From positions 4,288,501 through 4,352,500 of the forward strand of contig JBBPUQ010000008.1 in the NCBI GenBank assembly GCA_038501195.1: a DNA stretch of 64,000 bases, given 5' to 3'. Of this stretch, positions 41,421-53,099 are shown piece after piece (positions within the stretch are counted from its first letter, which is position 1; every line of letters begins with the position of its first letter). Source of the DNA: Nemania diffusa. Lineage: Eukaryota > Ascomycota > Sordariomycetes > Xylariales > Xylariaceae. The notes beneath the pieces are model-generated. The model was not told where the DNA came from and did no database searches. It worked only from the letters and a program-made list of their open reading frames with translations. Position numbers and translations under genes: made by a program.

Positions 41421-42336
41421 TTAAACTTAAATAAATTTTAAATAAAAATAATTTAATTAAATTTAATAATATTTAAATTATATTTATAAGCAAATATATT
41501 ATATTAATTTAAAAAAGTTAAACTATATAATTAGCTAAAATTAACTTTTATATAAAAAATTTTATATAATAATATATTTTTTAATATATTTGAAATATAT
41601 ATATAAATAATATTTATTAATTAAAAGTTTTATATAATTTATTTATTATTGTTTAAATTGTCGATTTATAAAAAGCTAATATAATTATTTTAAATAAATA
41701 AATCAAATAACAAATCAACAATTATAACTATAAACTAATATTTATATTTTTTAATTTATATTATATAAAGTTTTTTATTTTTATAAATAATTTATTTGTA
41801 AATAATATAAATATAATATTATAAATTAGATTTTTAATTATATTAGCTATAAAAACTTATATAAAAAATAATATCGATTTAAAATTTAAAATTTTTAATA
41901 ATATTATTTATTAAAATTTAAATAAATATAAACAAATAATTAAAAATATATTAGCTAATAAATTATATAAAATAGCTAATAGATTTAATAATATAATTAC
42001 TTTTTATATAATTTTTTAAAAAGTTTTAAAAATGTTAAATATATTATAAATTTTAGCAATTTTATATTTTAATTTAAAATTACTATATAATTATTTAATT
42101 AAACTTAATATAATATAAAAAAAGCAATTTATAATTAATATTATATTGCTATAAAAATTATATAAAAAAAAAAAGATTTTTAAAATATATTAAATTAATA
42201 AAAAAAATATTAAACTAAATATTAAAAATATTAGTTTTAACTAATAAGTTATATATATAAATAAAAACATATATATAAAGAAATTAAAAAATATATATAT
42301 ATAAAAAAAACTATAACTAAAAAAAAATTTTATAAC

Positions 42337-42601
42337 TATTAAAATAACAGTATTAATTGCAGTTAATATATATTTAAATTTTTTTTATATAATTTATTAT
42401 TTATTTATTAAATAGTTAATTATATTTTATTATATATAATATTAATAAATTGTTAACAAGCTTATATAATTTATATATATATATTATATATATAAAAATC
42501 TTTTTTTAAATATAAAAATAACAATAATATTATATAATTATAATATTATATTTTGTTTTAGCTTTATTATATATAATAAATTATATAAAGCTAAATCAAC
42601 A
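42337..42601 (+). repeat. Right LTR of element C (265 bp)
   Basis: Begins TATTAAAATAACAGTATTAA and ends GCTAAATCAACA. It keeps the CA ending that the left LTR has lost (TA). Confidence 0.92.
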
Positions 42602-43200
42602 TTATTTTTTTATATATAAAGTTGTTTTTAAATATTATAATATATTATTATATTTAAATTAAAAGTTATTTAATTATTACTTTATTTTTAATTATATTAA
42701 TTTAAAAAAATATTGCTTTTATATAAAAATCAATTTAATATAAAGTTATATAAACTTTTAAAAATATTTTAATTAATATTTTTATTTTTGTTATAATTAA
42801 TTATAAAAATAGCTTTATATAAATTAAAACAAACATTTTTAATAAAAAATAAAAATTTATTTTAGTTTAATTAATTAATAATATATATAAATTAATTTAA
42901 TATAAATTAAAATATTAAAAAAATTTAACATTAAACTATAATATTATTAAAAAAAATATTTAGCTATAATAAAAATATTAAAATATTTATATAATTATTT
43001 TTATAAAATTTGTTTTTATTTAAAAATTAATACTAAAACATTAATAATTTAATTTAATAATAGCTTTTTTATTTTATTTAATATAACTTTAATATAATAA
43101 ATTATTTATATTAAAATATTTAATTTTAAAATATATTATATTGTTAAAGAAAAATATATTATAACAAATAATTTATTAAAAAAACTATGAAAACTTTTAA
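42602..43200 (+). pseudogene. Decayed pol of B2, part downstream of the nested element (RNase H)
   Basis: Collinear with 5164-5760 of copy 1, more strongly mutated. The RNase H text seen in copy 1 can only be followed by alignment. Confidence 0.7.
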
Positions 43201-46200
43201 ATAAAAAAAACAACAAATAAAAAAATAATATTAATAATTTTATTAATATTTAATTTAATATTATATAAATTTATATTAATAATTTTATATTGTTAAATTA
43301 ATAAAGTTTTTAAAAAAGTTATAGTTTAACTTTAATAACAAATAAAAAAAAAGCTTAATTTATAAATATAGCTTTAATTAATATAAAAAATATAAAATAA
43401 TATAAATATTATTTATTAAAAAATATAAAATTATATAAAGCGATATTTAAACTTATAAAAAAATAAAATTAATAAAATTTTATTATAATTTCTTTTTTAA
43501 TTAATTTATAATATTTTTTAAAAATAACTAATATTTAATATAAAATTAGTTTTAAAAAATAAACTATAAAGCATTTTTTTTAAAATAATAAACTATAAAA
43601 AAAAAAAAACTTTAAAATATTTATTTTATTAAATATTAAATATTAAAAAGTTTTAAAAATAAATTATATAAACTTATTATAATAGTTTTATATATTAAAA
43701 AAAAAAAAAACTATTTAATAAATTATTTAATAATATTATTAAAAAAAACTTTATAATAACATTTATAAAATAATTAAATTATATATTATATATTAAAAAT
43801 TTTAAAAAAATAAGTTTAAAAAAAACATTATTAAAATATATTTATAAATTTTTTAATTTTTTAAATTATAAATATTTAAACAATATTTTTATAAAATAAA
43901 AAAAAATATATTATTGAAACTTATTATAAATTTTTAAAATATATAAAAATTAAAGCTTTAAAAAATTAAACTATTAAAAATATTTATAAGTTTTTAAATT
44001 ATAAAATTTTTAAATAATATAATATTTTAATTAAATTAAAATATAATAATAACTTAAAATTTAAAAAAAAATTTAAAAAAGCTGTTATAAAAATAAAATA
44101 TAAATTAATTTTTAATTTAATATATTATTTATAATTATAAAAACTTAATAAAAAAAAATATTTTATTAAAAATCAATTTAATAAAATTAATATAAAATAT
44201 TAAAAAAAACTAAATAAATTATTTAAATATAATTATTTAATTAAATTATATTTTTATTAAATATTATAAATATAATATATATAAATTAATTTATAAAAAA
44301 CTATTTATTATATTTATTAAAAATATTATTTTTTTATAAAAAGTTTTAAATTAAAATAAAATCAAAAATATTAAAAATATAATTATTATATAAATTTATT
44401 AATTAAAACATTAATAAAAAAATATTAATAAAATTTATTAAATTATTATTTAAAAAAAACAAAAGTAAATAAAAACTAAAAATTAATATAATATTTATAA
44501 AATTAAAAACTATTTATAAATAAATATATTAATATTTTTATATAATAAAAAGTTTAAAATTAATATAAATAATAACAAAAAACTATTTTATAAATAATAT
44601 AGTTTTTATTAAATTAAAAAATTTTTTAAAAAATATAAATATAAATTTAAAAATATTTTTTATATAAATAAACTTAAAAAGTTTATTAAAAATAATAAAA
44701 ACTATTAAAAATTTATAAATATATATAAAAATATATAAATTATAAAAAAAATTACTAATAATTTTAAATTAATAAATAATTTAAATAAAGCTTTAAATAT
44801 AAATAATAATAAAAAAAAAAACTAATTATTAAATATATAATAGTTTAATTAAAAATTAAAAAGTTTAAAACTATAACTATTAAATTATAAAATAATTAAA
44901 AATTTTTAAATATTTAAAAAAAAAAAAAAATTTAAATAATAAAAATTTTATATAAAATATTATTATAATAAAATTAATAAATTTTTTAATAATATATAAA
45001 GCTAATATTTAATTATTTTATAATTTTTTTTTTTTTATTTTATATATTAGATTTATTTTTTATTAATTTAAAAATTTAATATTAATAATAAAAAACAAAG
45101 TTTTTAATTTAAAAGTTAATATATATTATATTTATAAAAATATTTAAAACATTATAAATATAAAAAGTTAAAAATTTTTAATATATATAAATAAAATAGC
45201 TTTTTATTAATTTAATTATTTTTTTTTATTAGTTAAATTTTTAATTTATATTTAAATTAATTTATAACTATAAAAAAAAAATAATAAATTTAATAATATT
45301 ATTATTAAAACAAATATATAATTTAAATTTAATAATTTATTTATTTATTTTAAATTAATTAATTATTAAATTATTATAATATTAAATATAATAAACTTTT
45401 TAAATAATAAATTTATAATTGCTATAAATATTATTAATAAAATTAAAAATTAAAATATATTTAAAAAATAACTATATATTAGTTTTATTATATATTTTAA
45501 AACAAATAAAATAATATTTATAAAATTTATAAAATATTATATTAAAAATATTAAATTATTAAATATAAAAGCTTTTAATTTTATAATAGTTATATATAAA
45601 ACTAAAAATATATTTACTTTAAAAACTAATTTAATTTATTTTAATATAAAAAATATAAAAAATAATATTTTAATTAAAAACTTTATTAATAATTATAAAA
45701 ATAAATTAAAAAATATTAAAGTTTTTAAAAATATTATAATATATTTTTTAATAAATATAAAAACTTTTAATAATATTATATAAAATTTTAAATTAAAAAT
45801 ATATTAAAATTTATAATATAATATAATTAATTAAAAAAACTAAAAATTAATAAATTTTTTAAATATTTATAATATATTAAATATTAAAAAGCTTTATTTT
45901 ATAAACTTTTTTATTAATAAATTATATTATATTAATTATATTTAAACTATTAAACTTTTATAATTTAAATTAATAATTAAAACAATAAAAATTAAAAATT
46001 TTTTAATTTAATAATAAAATAAAATATTAATTTTAAATATAAAAGTAATAATTTTTAATAAATATAATAATATTATATATTTTTTAATTTTATAAAAAAA
46101 ATATAAATAAATTATAAAAATTATTAAAAAAAAAATATTAAAAAAAAATTACTAAAAATTTAAAAAATTTATTAATTTAAAAAAAAAAATTATATAAATA

Positions 46201-49200
46201 AAAAAAATATAAACTAAAAAAATATTATATTATAATTAAAATTTATTAAAAATAGTTAAAATTTTAATAAAAAAAAATAATTAATAAAAATAATAAATTT
46301 TATATATTAATAAATAAATAAATATAATTATTTTTAAAAATTTAATTTAATAATAGTTTATATATAAATTAAAAAATTTATAAATTAAAATCTTAATAAT
46401 TATTATAAAATTATTATTTAAAAATTATAAACTATTTAAAAAATTTAAAAAAAACTGCTTGTTTATTTATTAAGTTATAAAATTTAATATATTATAAATA
46501 ATTTTTTAAAAATATTTAAAAAGTTTAATTAATTATATAAAATCTTTTAATAATTTAAAAAAATAATATTTTTTTTATTATTTATTTTATATTAAAAATA
46601 TTATAAAAAAAAATTATTAAATAAAAATATTAAATTTAAATATATTATTAACTTTTATTTTTTTTTATTATTTAAGTTTATTATATTAGTTTTTATTTTT
46701 TAAAATTTTTTTTTATTTTTTATTTTTTTTATTTATATTTTTATATTTTTATTTATTTATAATTTTAATATTTTTAATTATTTATTATTATATTTATAAT
46801 AAAAATATTAAAATTATATATAAATAATTATTAAATTAATATATTTTTTAATTTTATTTTTAATTTTATTTTTATATTTATATTATAATAATATTATTAA
46901 AATAAAAAATATATTTAAATTTTAAAAATAATAAAAGTATAATTTAATTTATAATTATTAAAAATAATTTAATAGTTTTTTTAACTTTTTATTATAATAA
47001 AAGCTTAATTAAAAAAAAAACTAAAAAAAATCGCTAAATATTTAATATTTATATTAAAACTTTTAATTGTTATATTAAATATTATAACTTTTATTTATTT
47101 TTATTTTTAAATTTTAAATATATAATAAACTATAATATAATAAATTAAAAACTTAAATTTTTAATTAATATAACTTTTAAATATTAAATATAATTATATT
47201 TTATTTTATTAAAATTTATAATAACAATATATTTTATTTTTTATAATATAAAAAAGTTTATATATAATTTTATTTTTAATAATATTTTTTTAAAACTTTT
47301 AAATTATATATATTTATATAAAATTATTAAAATAAATATAAAAAAAAAAGTTTAATAAATTATTTTTAAAAATATTTATAATATTAATTATAATAGTTTT
47401 TATTAATACTTTATAATTTATAATATTTTATAAAAATTTAATTTTTTTATTAATTTTTTTATATTTATTTTTTTATTATAAAATATAAAAAAATATTTTA
47501 CTATTTTTAAATTATTTAATAAAAAAATATTATTGTTTATTTTTTTAATTTTTTATTTTTAAACTATATAGTTTATTTTTTTTTATTAAAATAAAATAAT
47601 AATTAATATTATAGCTTTATTTATTTAATAAATTTAACTTTATTTTTTTAAAACTGTTTTAAAATAGCTAATATTATAAATAAAAAAAAAAATGTAAATA
47701 TTAAAAAAATTAATAATTTTATAATATATATTTTATAAACAATATAATTTAAAATTAATAAAAAATAAATTATTTTAAAAAATAAAACTTATTTTAAACT
47801 TTTTTAAAAACTAATTAAATAAATTAAAAAAATCTTTATAAAATTAATTAATTTATTAATTATATTTATTATAATAAAAAATTTATAAATTAATAAATAT
47901 TGTAATATAAAATAATTATAAAAAAATAAATTTAATAGTTTTTTATATTTTATTAATTTGTTTTATTTATAAAAATTTCAATTATTTAAATTGTTTTAAT
48001 AGTTATAATTTTTTTAAAAATATATTTTTATAAATATTTTATATTTTTTTTAAACTAAAGCATTATTTTTTTTTTAAAAACTTTATATTTTTTATATAAC
48101 TATAATAAAAAATAAATTAACTTATAAAAATATTATTTATTTATTATTATATAAAAAATATAAAAATTTAAATTTATATAAAATTATTTATTAATAAAAC
48201 TTATTATAATTTTAATATATTATTTAAAATTAAAATTAAAAAATATTATAGTTTATATTATATAATTAAATTAAATAATTTTAATAAAATTTTTATTAAA
48301 AAATAAAATATATAAATTTAATAAATTATTTTTAAAATGATAATATTTAATATTAAAAAATATAATTATTAATATATTATTTTTGTTAATTTTTAAATAA
48401 AACTTATATATATTTTTAATTTAATATTATATAATAAAATAGTTATAAAAATTAATATAAATTAATTATAAATAATTTATTTTATATATTTATTTAATAT
48501 TTTTTTTTTATTTATTTATTTTTTTTTATTAATAAAATAGTTAAAAATATAAATTTATAAACATTTTTTATATTGTTATATTATTAATAAACTTTAAAAA
48601 GTTAACAATTTTAAATATAAAAAATTAAATATTAATTAAATATTTTATAATTTAATAGTTTTATAATAAATAAAAAAAAAGTATTAGTATATATATTATA
48701 AATAAATTTAAATATTTTTTTTTTTTTTTAAAAAAAACTAAAAAATATAGTTTATTGCTTTAAAAATTAAAAAAAAAGCATAAACAATTAAAAAAGCTAT
48801 TAAAAAAAACAAAATTAAAAAAAAGCTTAATTTTATTAAATTAAAAAATTTTAATAATAAATATCGATTAATTTTTTTTATATTTTTTTCTTTTATATTT
48901 AATTTTTATTTTTAAATAATAATTTAAATTTAATATTTAATTTATTTTATTATAATTTAAAAATTATATTTTTTAATAAATTTATATATATTAAATTAAT
49001 AAAAACTTTATATAACTTTTATTTTTAATTATTTTTATTATTTTTTTTATTTTTTTTATTTTTTAATCGATTAGTTATATTTATTAACTAGCTTTTTTTT
49101 TTTTTTAATTTAGTTATTATAAATTATTATTATTTAAATATAATATATTTAAATATAAAATTAATATTAAATATAATTATATTATAGCTATAAATTATTT

Positions 49201-49633
49201 TAATAATAACTTTAAAATTAAAAAAATAGAAAATTTAATTTAAAAAATATTAAAAACTTATATTATTAATTATAAAAAAAATAAATTAATTTAATAAAAC
49301 AATTTTAATTTATTATATTTATAAAATAATAAAATTAAAATTAATATAAAATTAATATATAAACTATTAAAAAAACTAATAAAATTTTTTATAAAATTAA
49401 AAAATAAAAATAACAATATAAAACTAAATTATTTATTAAATTAAACAAATTAAAAAAACAAATTTATTAAATTAAACTTTAAAATTAAAAAAATTAAATT
49501 AATTTATATATTAACTTTTATATTTATTATTATATTTTTAATTTATTAAAAAATTTATATTGTATTTATTTTTATTTAATTTATTTAAAATTAAAAATAT
49601 ATTAAAAATAACTATATTTTAACTAAAAAAAAT

Positions 49634-49907
49634 TAAAACAATATAAATAATTTAATTATATAAAAATTAAATTAATTAAATTATTAAAATTTAAGTTTTT
49701 TTTTTTTTTTTTTAAAATAATTAGTTTAAACTAGTTAAAAATAGTTAATATATTTTTTATATAACTTTTTTTAAAAGTCTGCTATATTTAAATATACATT
49801 TATATTATTTATTTATTATTTTTTTAAGCTTTAAATTTTTAGAAGTGATTTATATAACCGTAGTTAGTCCTTTAAAGTGTGTAGTGTGTGTTATATACTT
49901 CGTTTCA
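49634..49907 (+). repeat. Right LTR of element B copy 2 (274 bp)
   Basis: The 5' part is saturated with A and T, while the last 70 bp, adjoining the gene island, keeps TAGTGTGTGTTATATACTTC and the terminal CGTTTCA. TTAA follows at 49908-49911. Confidence 0.93.
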
Positions 49908-49911
49908 TTAA

Positions 49912-50303
49912 CACAGGACAATGTAACATCTACCCCTTTCCAGCACTATAGAGCGTTGGTCTTGTGGCTAATTTACAACTGTAGCGGATGGAGTATCACG
50001 AGGGCCTGGAAGTGCTTCCGGCCTTATTTCTAGCCATCGGAGTCAGAGTAGCGAGGCGACCTACACTTTTAAGTCGGTTGGTCGTAATTTTGGTTGGGGA
50101 TTACGTCGATCGCGTGAAGACAGCGCTAGTTGGGCAACTCGGATAATCTACTATCTTGACCCATCTAACACACTGGTAGCTAGAGCATCTAGCTTGCTAA
50201 GGCACTTTATGGCGGCTTTCGTTAGAAATCAAGGCAAGGCGAGAGGTAAACTCATAATAGCGAACAAATAAAGTGCCTATCAGTTTTGCCAGATAATTAT
50301 AAT
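49912..50303. other. GC-normal intergenic DNA, nothing recognised
   Basis: Start of the second gene island. Open frames here, for example from 49845, mainly read out of the LTR and have no domain. Confidence 0.4.
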
Positions 50304-50681
50304 GTCGCGTACAATATATACCGTTAATACTGCAGGCGTATTAACGGCGTCGTTTTTTTTCTGTTACAGTTATGAGCCCGGTTCGCTTTTGTGTTAGCTA
50401 GCTCAACGGTATGTGCGCGATTCTAGTACTTCGCTTGCGGTAATCTAGCCGGTCGCCAAGCCGTGGGATTGATTACTAGCCGAGGGCGCAAGAGTTTGAT
50501 TCTGCTACAGGGAATCGAATTACAGACTGCAGTGTGCGAGTACGCGAGAGGTCGGCCTAAAAATTGGCACCTAGTACTACAGATCGCCTGCACTTTGTCT
50601 AGCCAATCTGGGGGGTGTGTCGTGTATAATATATACTGTTAATACTGCAGGAGTATTAACGGCGTCGTTTTTCCTCCGTTA
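50304..50681 (+). repeat. Small element with 63-bp direct terminal repeats, each holding a hairpin
   Basis: Two 63-bp direct repeats (50304-50366 and 50619-50681) bracket 252 bp. Each contains an inverted repeat. In the first it is CCGTTAATAC, loop TGCAGGC, GTATTAACGG (50321-50347), a perfect 10-bp stem; the second has a 9-bp stem. The repeats differ mostly by transitions. ATTATAAT occurs directly before (50296-50303) and 9 bp after (50691-50698), which could be a target duplication or chance. Between them TAGCTCAACGG (50399-50409) fits a tRNA-type A box, and AGTTTGATTC (50493-50502) loosely fits a B box. Possible SINE or miniature LTR element; no family recognised. Confidence 0.55.
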
Positions 50682-50957
50682 TATATAATCATTATAATCA
50701 TGTGTTATGTGTGTAGGATTGTTATATTATGAACTATGTACATTTATTAATTTATCTATCGTTTACTTTGCTTTTACGACCATGTGTTCTCCCTGCCTAT
50801 CGTGAAACTAGTTAAATTTAAACTGATCTAAATCTTAATGGTTGATTCATTATAATTACTTAATCTACCTTGGAATTTAATTTATCATTACTAGATAACT
50901 TAATGCAGCTAGAGGGTTCCGCATCATTCCCACTTTAGAACTTTTCGACTGAACAAT
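50682..50957. other. Intergenic DNA, nothing recognised
   Basis: Moderately AT-rich sequence with no coding or repeat signal that I can support. Confidence 0.4.
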
Positions 50958-50965
50958 TTGGCTAA

Positions 50966-51440
50966 TTACATCAACGAGGTCCTCTTTCGTAGGCCCAGCA
51001 GCTCATTGCAAAGCAGGCCATTTTGGAAATTGTCACCTCTGTCTGCGCCGTGGGCATATAGCAGCATCTGTAGAAGCAGTTTCAAGCCTTCCGCGTGGCT
51101 TTTGATGTCACCTTTCTTTCCCTTCTCAAACGCTTCTTCTGAGGTCATTCTCGATCGCTGCTTCTAGAGCTTCAAGGAATTGAAACTGTGAGACGGTGAA
51201 GGATGCGATACACATGGATTTATTCTTTCTCTCATCTTATCAAATTAAGTATCTAGAAGTCCAAGTTCTATCATACAGTTTAGGGGCTTCTAGCCGTTTA
51301 TATGTGATAGCACTGCATGCGAAGCGCATGTATCTTTGTTTCTTAGTTCTGACACATCTGACTTCAACAGCACCTTGACCACGGCTAGCAAGAATGAAGT
51401 TTCTATCAAATACACCGTGTGAGACGCGCCACACCTTCAA
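50966..51440 (-). pseudogene. Possible relic of a coding sequence, family unknown
   Basis: On the minus strand two open pieces (51440-51240 and 51148-50966) and the short stretch between them read EALEAAIENDL and LLLQMLLYAHGADRGDNFQNGL. The second is reminiscent of an ankyrin-repeat helix pair (L-L-x-x-G-A-D), but only one weak unit is visible and the pieces are split by stops. It may be the remains of an ankyrin-type gene or pure chance. Confidence 0.2.
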
Positions 51441-51497
51441 AAGTCGGCGAATTGACTAAGATGAAGGTTGCTAATTCAGAAAAAGAGCTGGGGTGGG

Positions 51498-51798
51498 CAG
51501 CGCTGAACACAGGTAAAACAAGTCAAATAATAGCCTCTTGACTTGTTTAGTTGAATCTATTGTTTGATTTGAACAGTTATTTAATTAAATAAATCAAATA
51601 AATTAAGTGCTAAGAAAAAAAAGTAGTACTATTACAAAAATATTATTATTAAATAGCTTTAATTGTATTAAATATAAATTAAATAATATTTTAAAGCTAT
51701 ATATAAAATATATAAAATTATAAATAATTAAAAATTAAAAGTTATAAAAATTATATAATAAAAAAAAAATAATTTAAAAAGTTATAAATAAATTAATA

Positions 51799-51886
<88 letters not shown>

Positions 51887-52018
51887 ATTTATTAAATAAA
51901 AAAAAATTTTATTAATTAGTTAATATAAATATTAATTAATTAATATAAGTTTTAAAATAAACTATTATTTAAATAAAAAAATATTATATTTTTTAAATAG
52001 TTTTTTTTTATTAAAAAA

Positions 52019-52051
<33 letters not shown>

Positions 52052-52197
52052 AATTATTTAAAAATAACTAGCAAATATAAGTAAAATAAAAAATCTTTGT
52101 TTTGCATGGCAATCAATTCAAATGCGTTTGTTTTGCCTTAGTTAGTCAAGTTATCTGTCAAGCAGTCAAAGTATTGTTTTACCTGTGTTCAGCGCTG
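51498..52197. mobile_element. Non-autonomous hAT-like DNA transposon (700 bp)
   Basis: Perfect 23-bp terminal inverted repeats start CAGCGCTGAACACAGG (51498-51520; complement at 52175-52197). They are flanked on both sides by the identical 8-bp GGGGTGGG (51490-51497 and 52198-52205). An 8-bp target duplication and CAG-type ends are hallmarks of the hAT superfamily. The interior (about 51560-52090) is AT-rich, with an AAAT tandem array and a poly-A run, and holds no transposase, so the element needed help in trans. The outer 60-100 bp on each side is GC-normal. Confidence 0.88.
51801..51888 (+). repeat. AAAT microsatellite, about 22 units
   Basis: Uninterrupted AAAT tandem array inside the hAT-like element. 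A 29-base run of A follows at 52021-52049 in the same element. Confidence 0.97.
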
Positions 52198-52205
52198 GGG
52201 GTGGG

Positions 52206-53099
52206 ATGCCTGCTAGATAGTACAGAGCTGTTTTAAGATAAACAAATCCCATTCAGAGGGGATGGGCGGAAGCAATGGCCGTAAAGTGTCCGCCTCAAAC
52301 AATGTCTTGATTAAAAATTACAAGTTATTCAATACCTCTACAGGTCCCTGGGTCGGCACAGCAACATTTCGTTTTAAGGCTGGATTGTTGATTTCATGCA
52401 GTGTAGCACGGATGTCGCACCACCTCGTGGTAGAAACCAAGGCAGTCAGATATTCCTTATGCTAGGTACCGCACGATCAGCAGCCATCTATCTTTTTCAC
52501 TAGAACCCCGATTGATTTGGGCCCGCTACCGTGCCACGACCGAAAACATGAGCTAGTTCTGATTGGCTCTGCTCGAGGTCAGACCGCGATATATGTGACA
52601 GGTTCATTCTAAGGGATGGGTTTAAAATGACGTGTTCTTGTAGGGCGTGGCAAATCTATGTTTAATGTCTCGACGTTTTTTTTTCGGTTATAATCTTCTT
52701 GACTGCCTTATCTCACGCACCTCTTTGTTTTGGGAATGGACGGCCGAGAAGAGTGCATACATGCGTATAGAGAGATGAGACTCTATTTAAGCTAGCTAGA
52801 ACTTCATTGAGAACCCATCTATAAACGTAAATTAAAACTGAATTTAAACTTCTTGTACTCTATAGTGACTTAAAACGCGTGTATAAAAAATGCGTCCCGT
52901 GCTAAGCCCGCCATGCCGAACCCGCCACACCCGATGTTCGGCTACACTGATCGCCGCTATCTCCTTTTCTGCTACGCTGTAGAGTTGTGTAGCTCTACTT
53001 GAGCCTCCGTCTGCTGCGATTTCTCGCGTTCCCTCTGTGCACTAAACTGGCGTTGCGGAGGTGGAGCTTCTGGGCGGCGCCATCGTATAGCCGCTCATT
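52206..53099. other. Intergenic DNA between hAT-like element and unknown gene
   Basis: GC-normal. An open frame at 52262-52465 has no recognisable domain and no supporting context. The 3' side is the downstream region of the minus-strand gene ending at 53100. Confidence 0.4.

Larger units (their letters stand above)
36574..42601 (+). mobile_element. Ty1/copia-type LTR retrotransposon, element C, nested in B2, RIP-inactivated
   Basis: 6028-bp element with two 265-bp LTRs (36574-36838 and 42337-42601) and a 5-bp duplication TTATT (36569-36573 and 42602-42606). The unoccupied site in copy 1 reads TTACT near 5164, so the duplication has itself been RIPed. The decayed RT lies at 40775-41420, close to the right end, which is the copia order (integrase before RT). 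All frames hold many stops. It inserted after element B was in place and, since it is also saturated with transitions, it was exposed to RIP as well. Confidence 0.9.
30657..49907 (+). mobile_element. Complete Ty3/gypsy element B copy 2, with element C nested inside
   Basis: Two 274-bp LTRs (30657-30930 and 49634-49907) flanked by TTAA on both sides (30653-30656 and 49908-49911) define the full insertion. Removing nested element C and its duplication leaves about 13.2 kb. The internal part aligns with copy 1 along its whole length in the window, with small net deletions and more transitions overall. The pol relic is cut by element C at 36574. The copies were mutated independently: just before the RT active site copy 2 keeps GAA (Glu, near 36297) where copy 1 has AAA (4892-4894). 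No intact frame remains. Confidence 0.92.

Noticed and set aside
51801..51888. AAAT array as a CRISPR-like or regulatory repeat
   Set aside because: A simple microsatellite with no spacers, inside a hAT-like element of a eukaryote.
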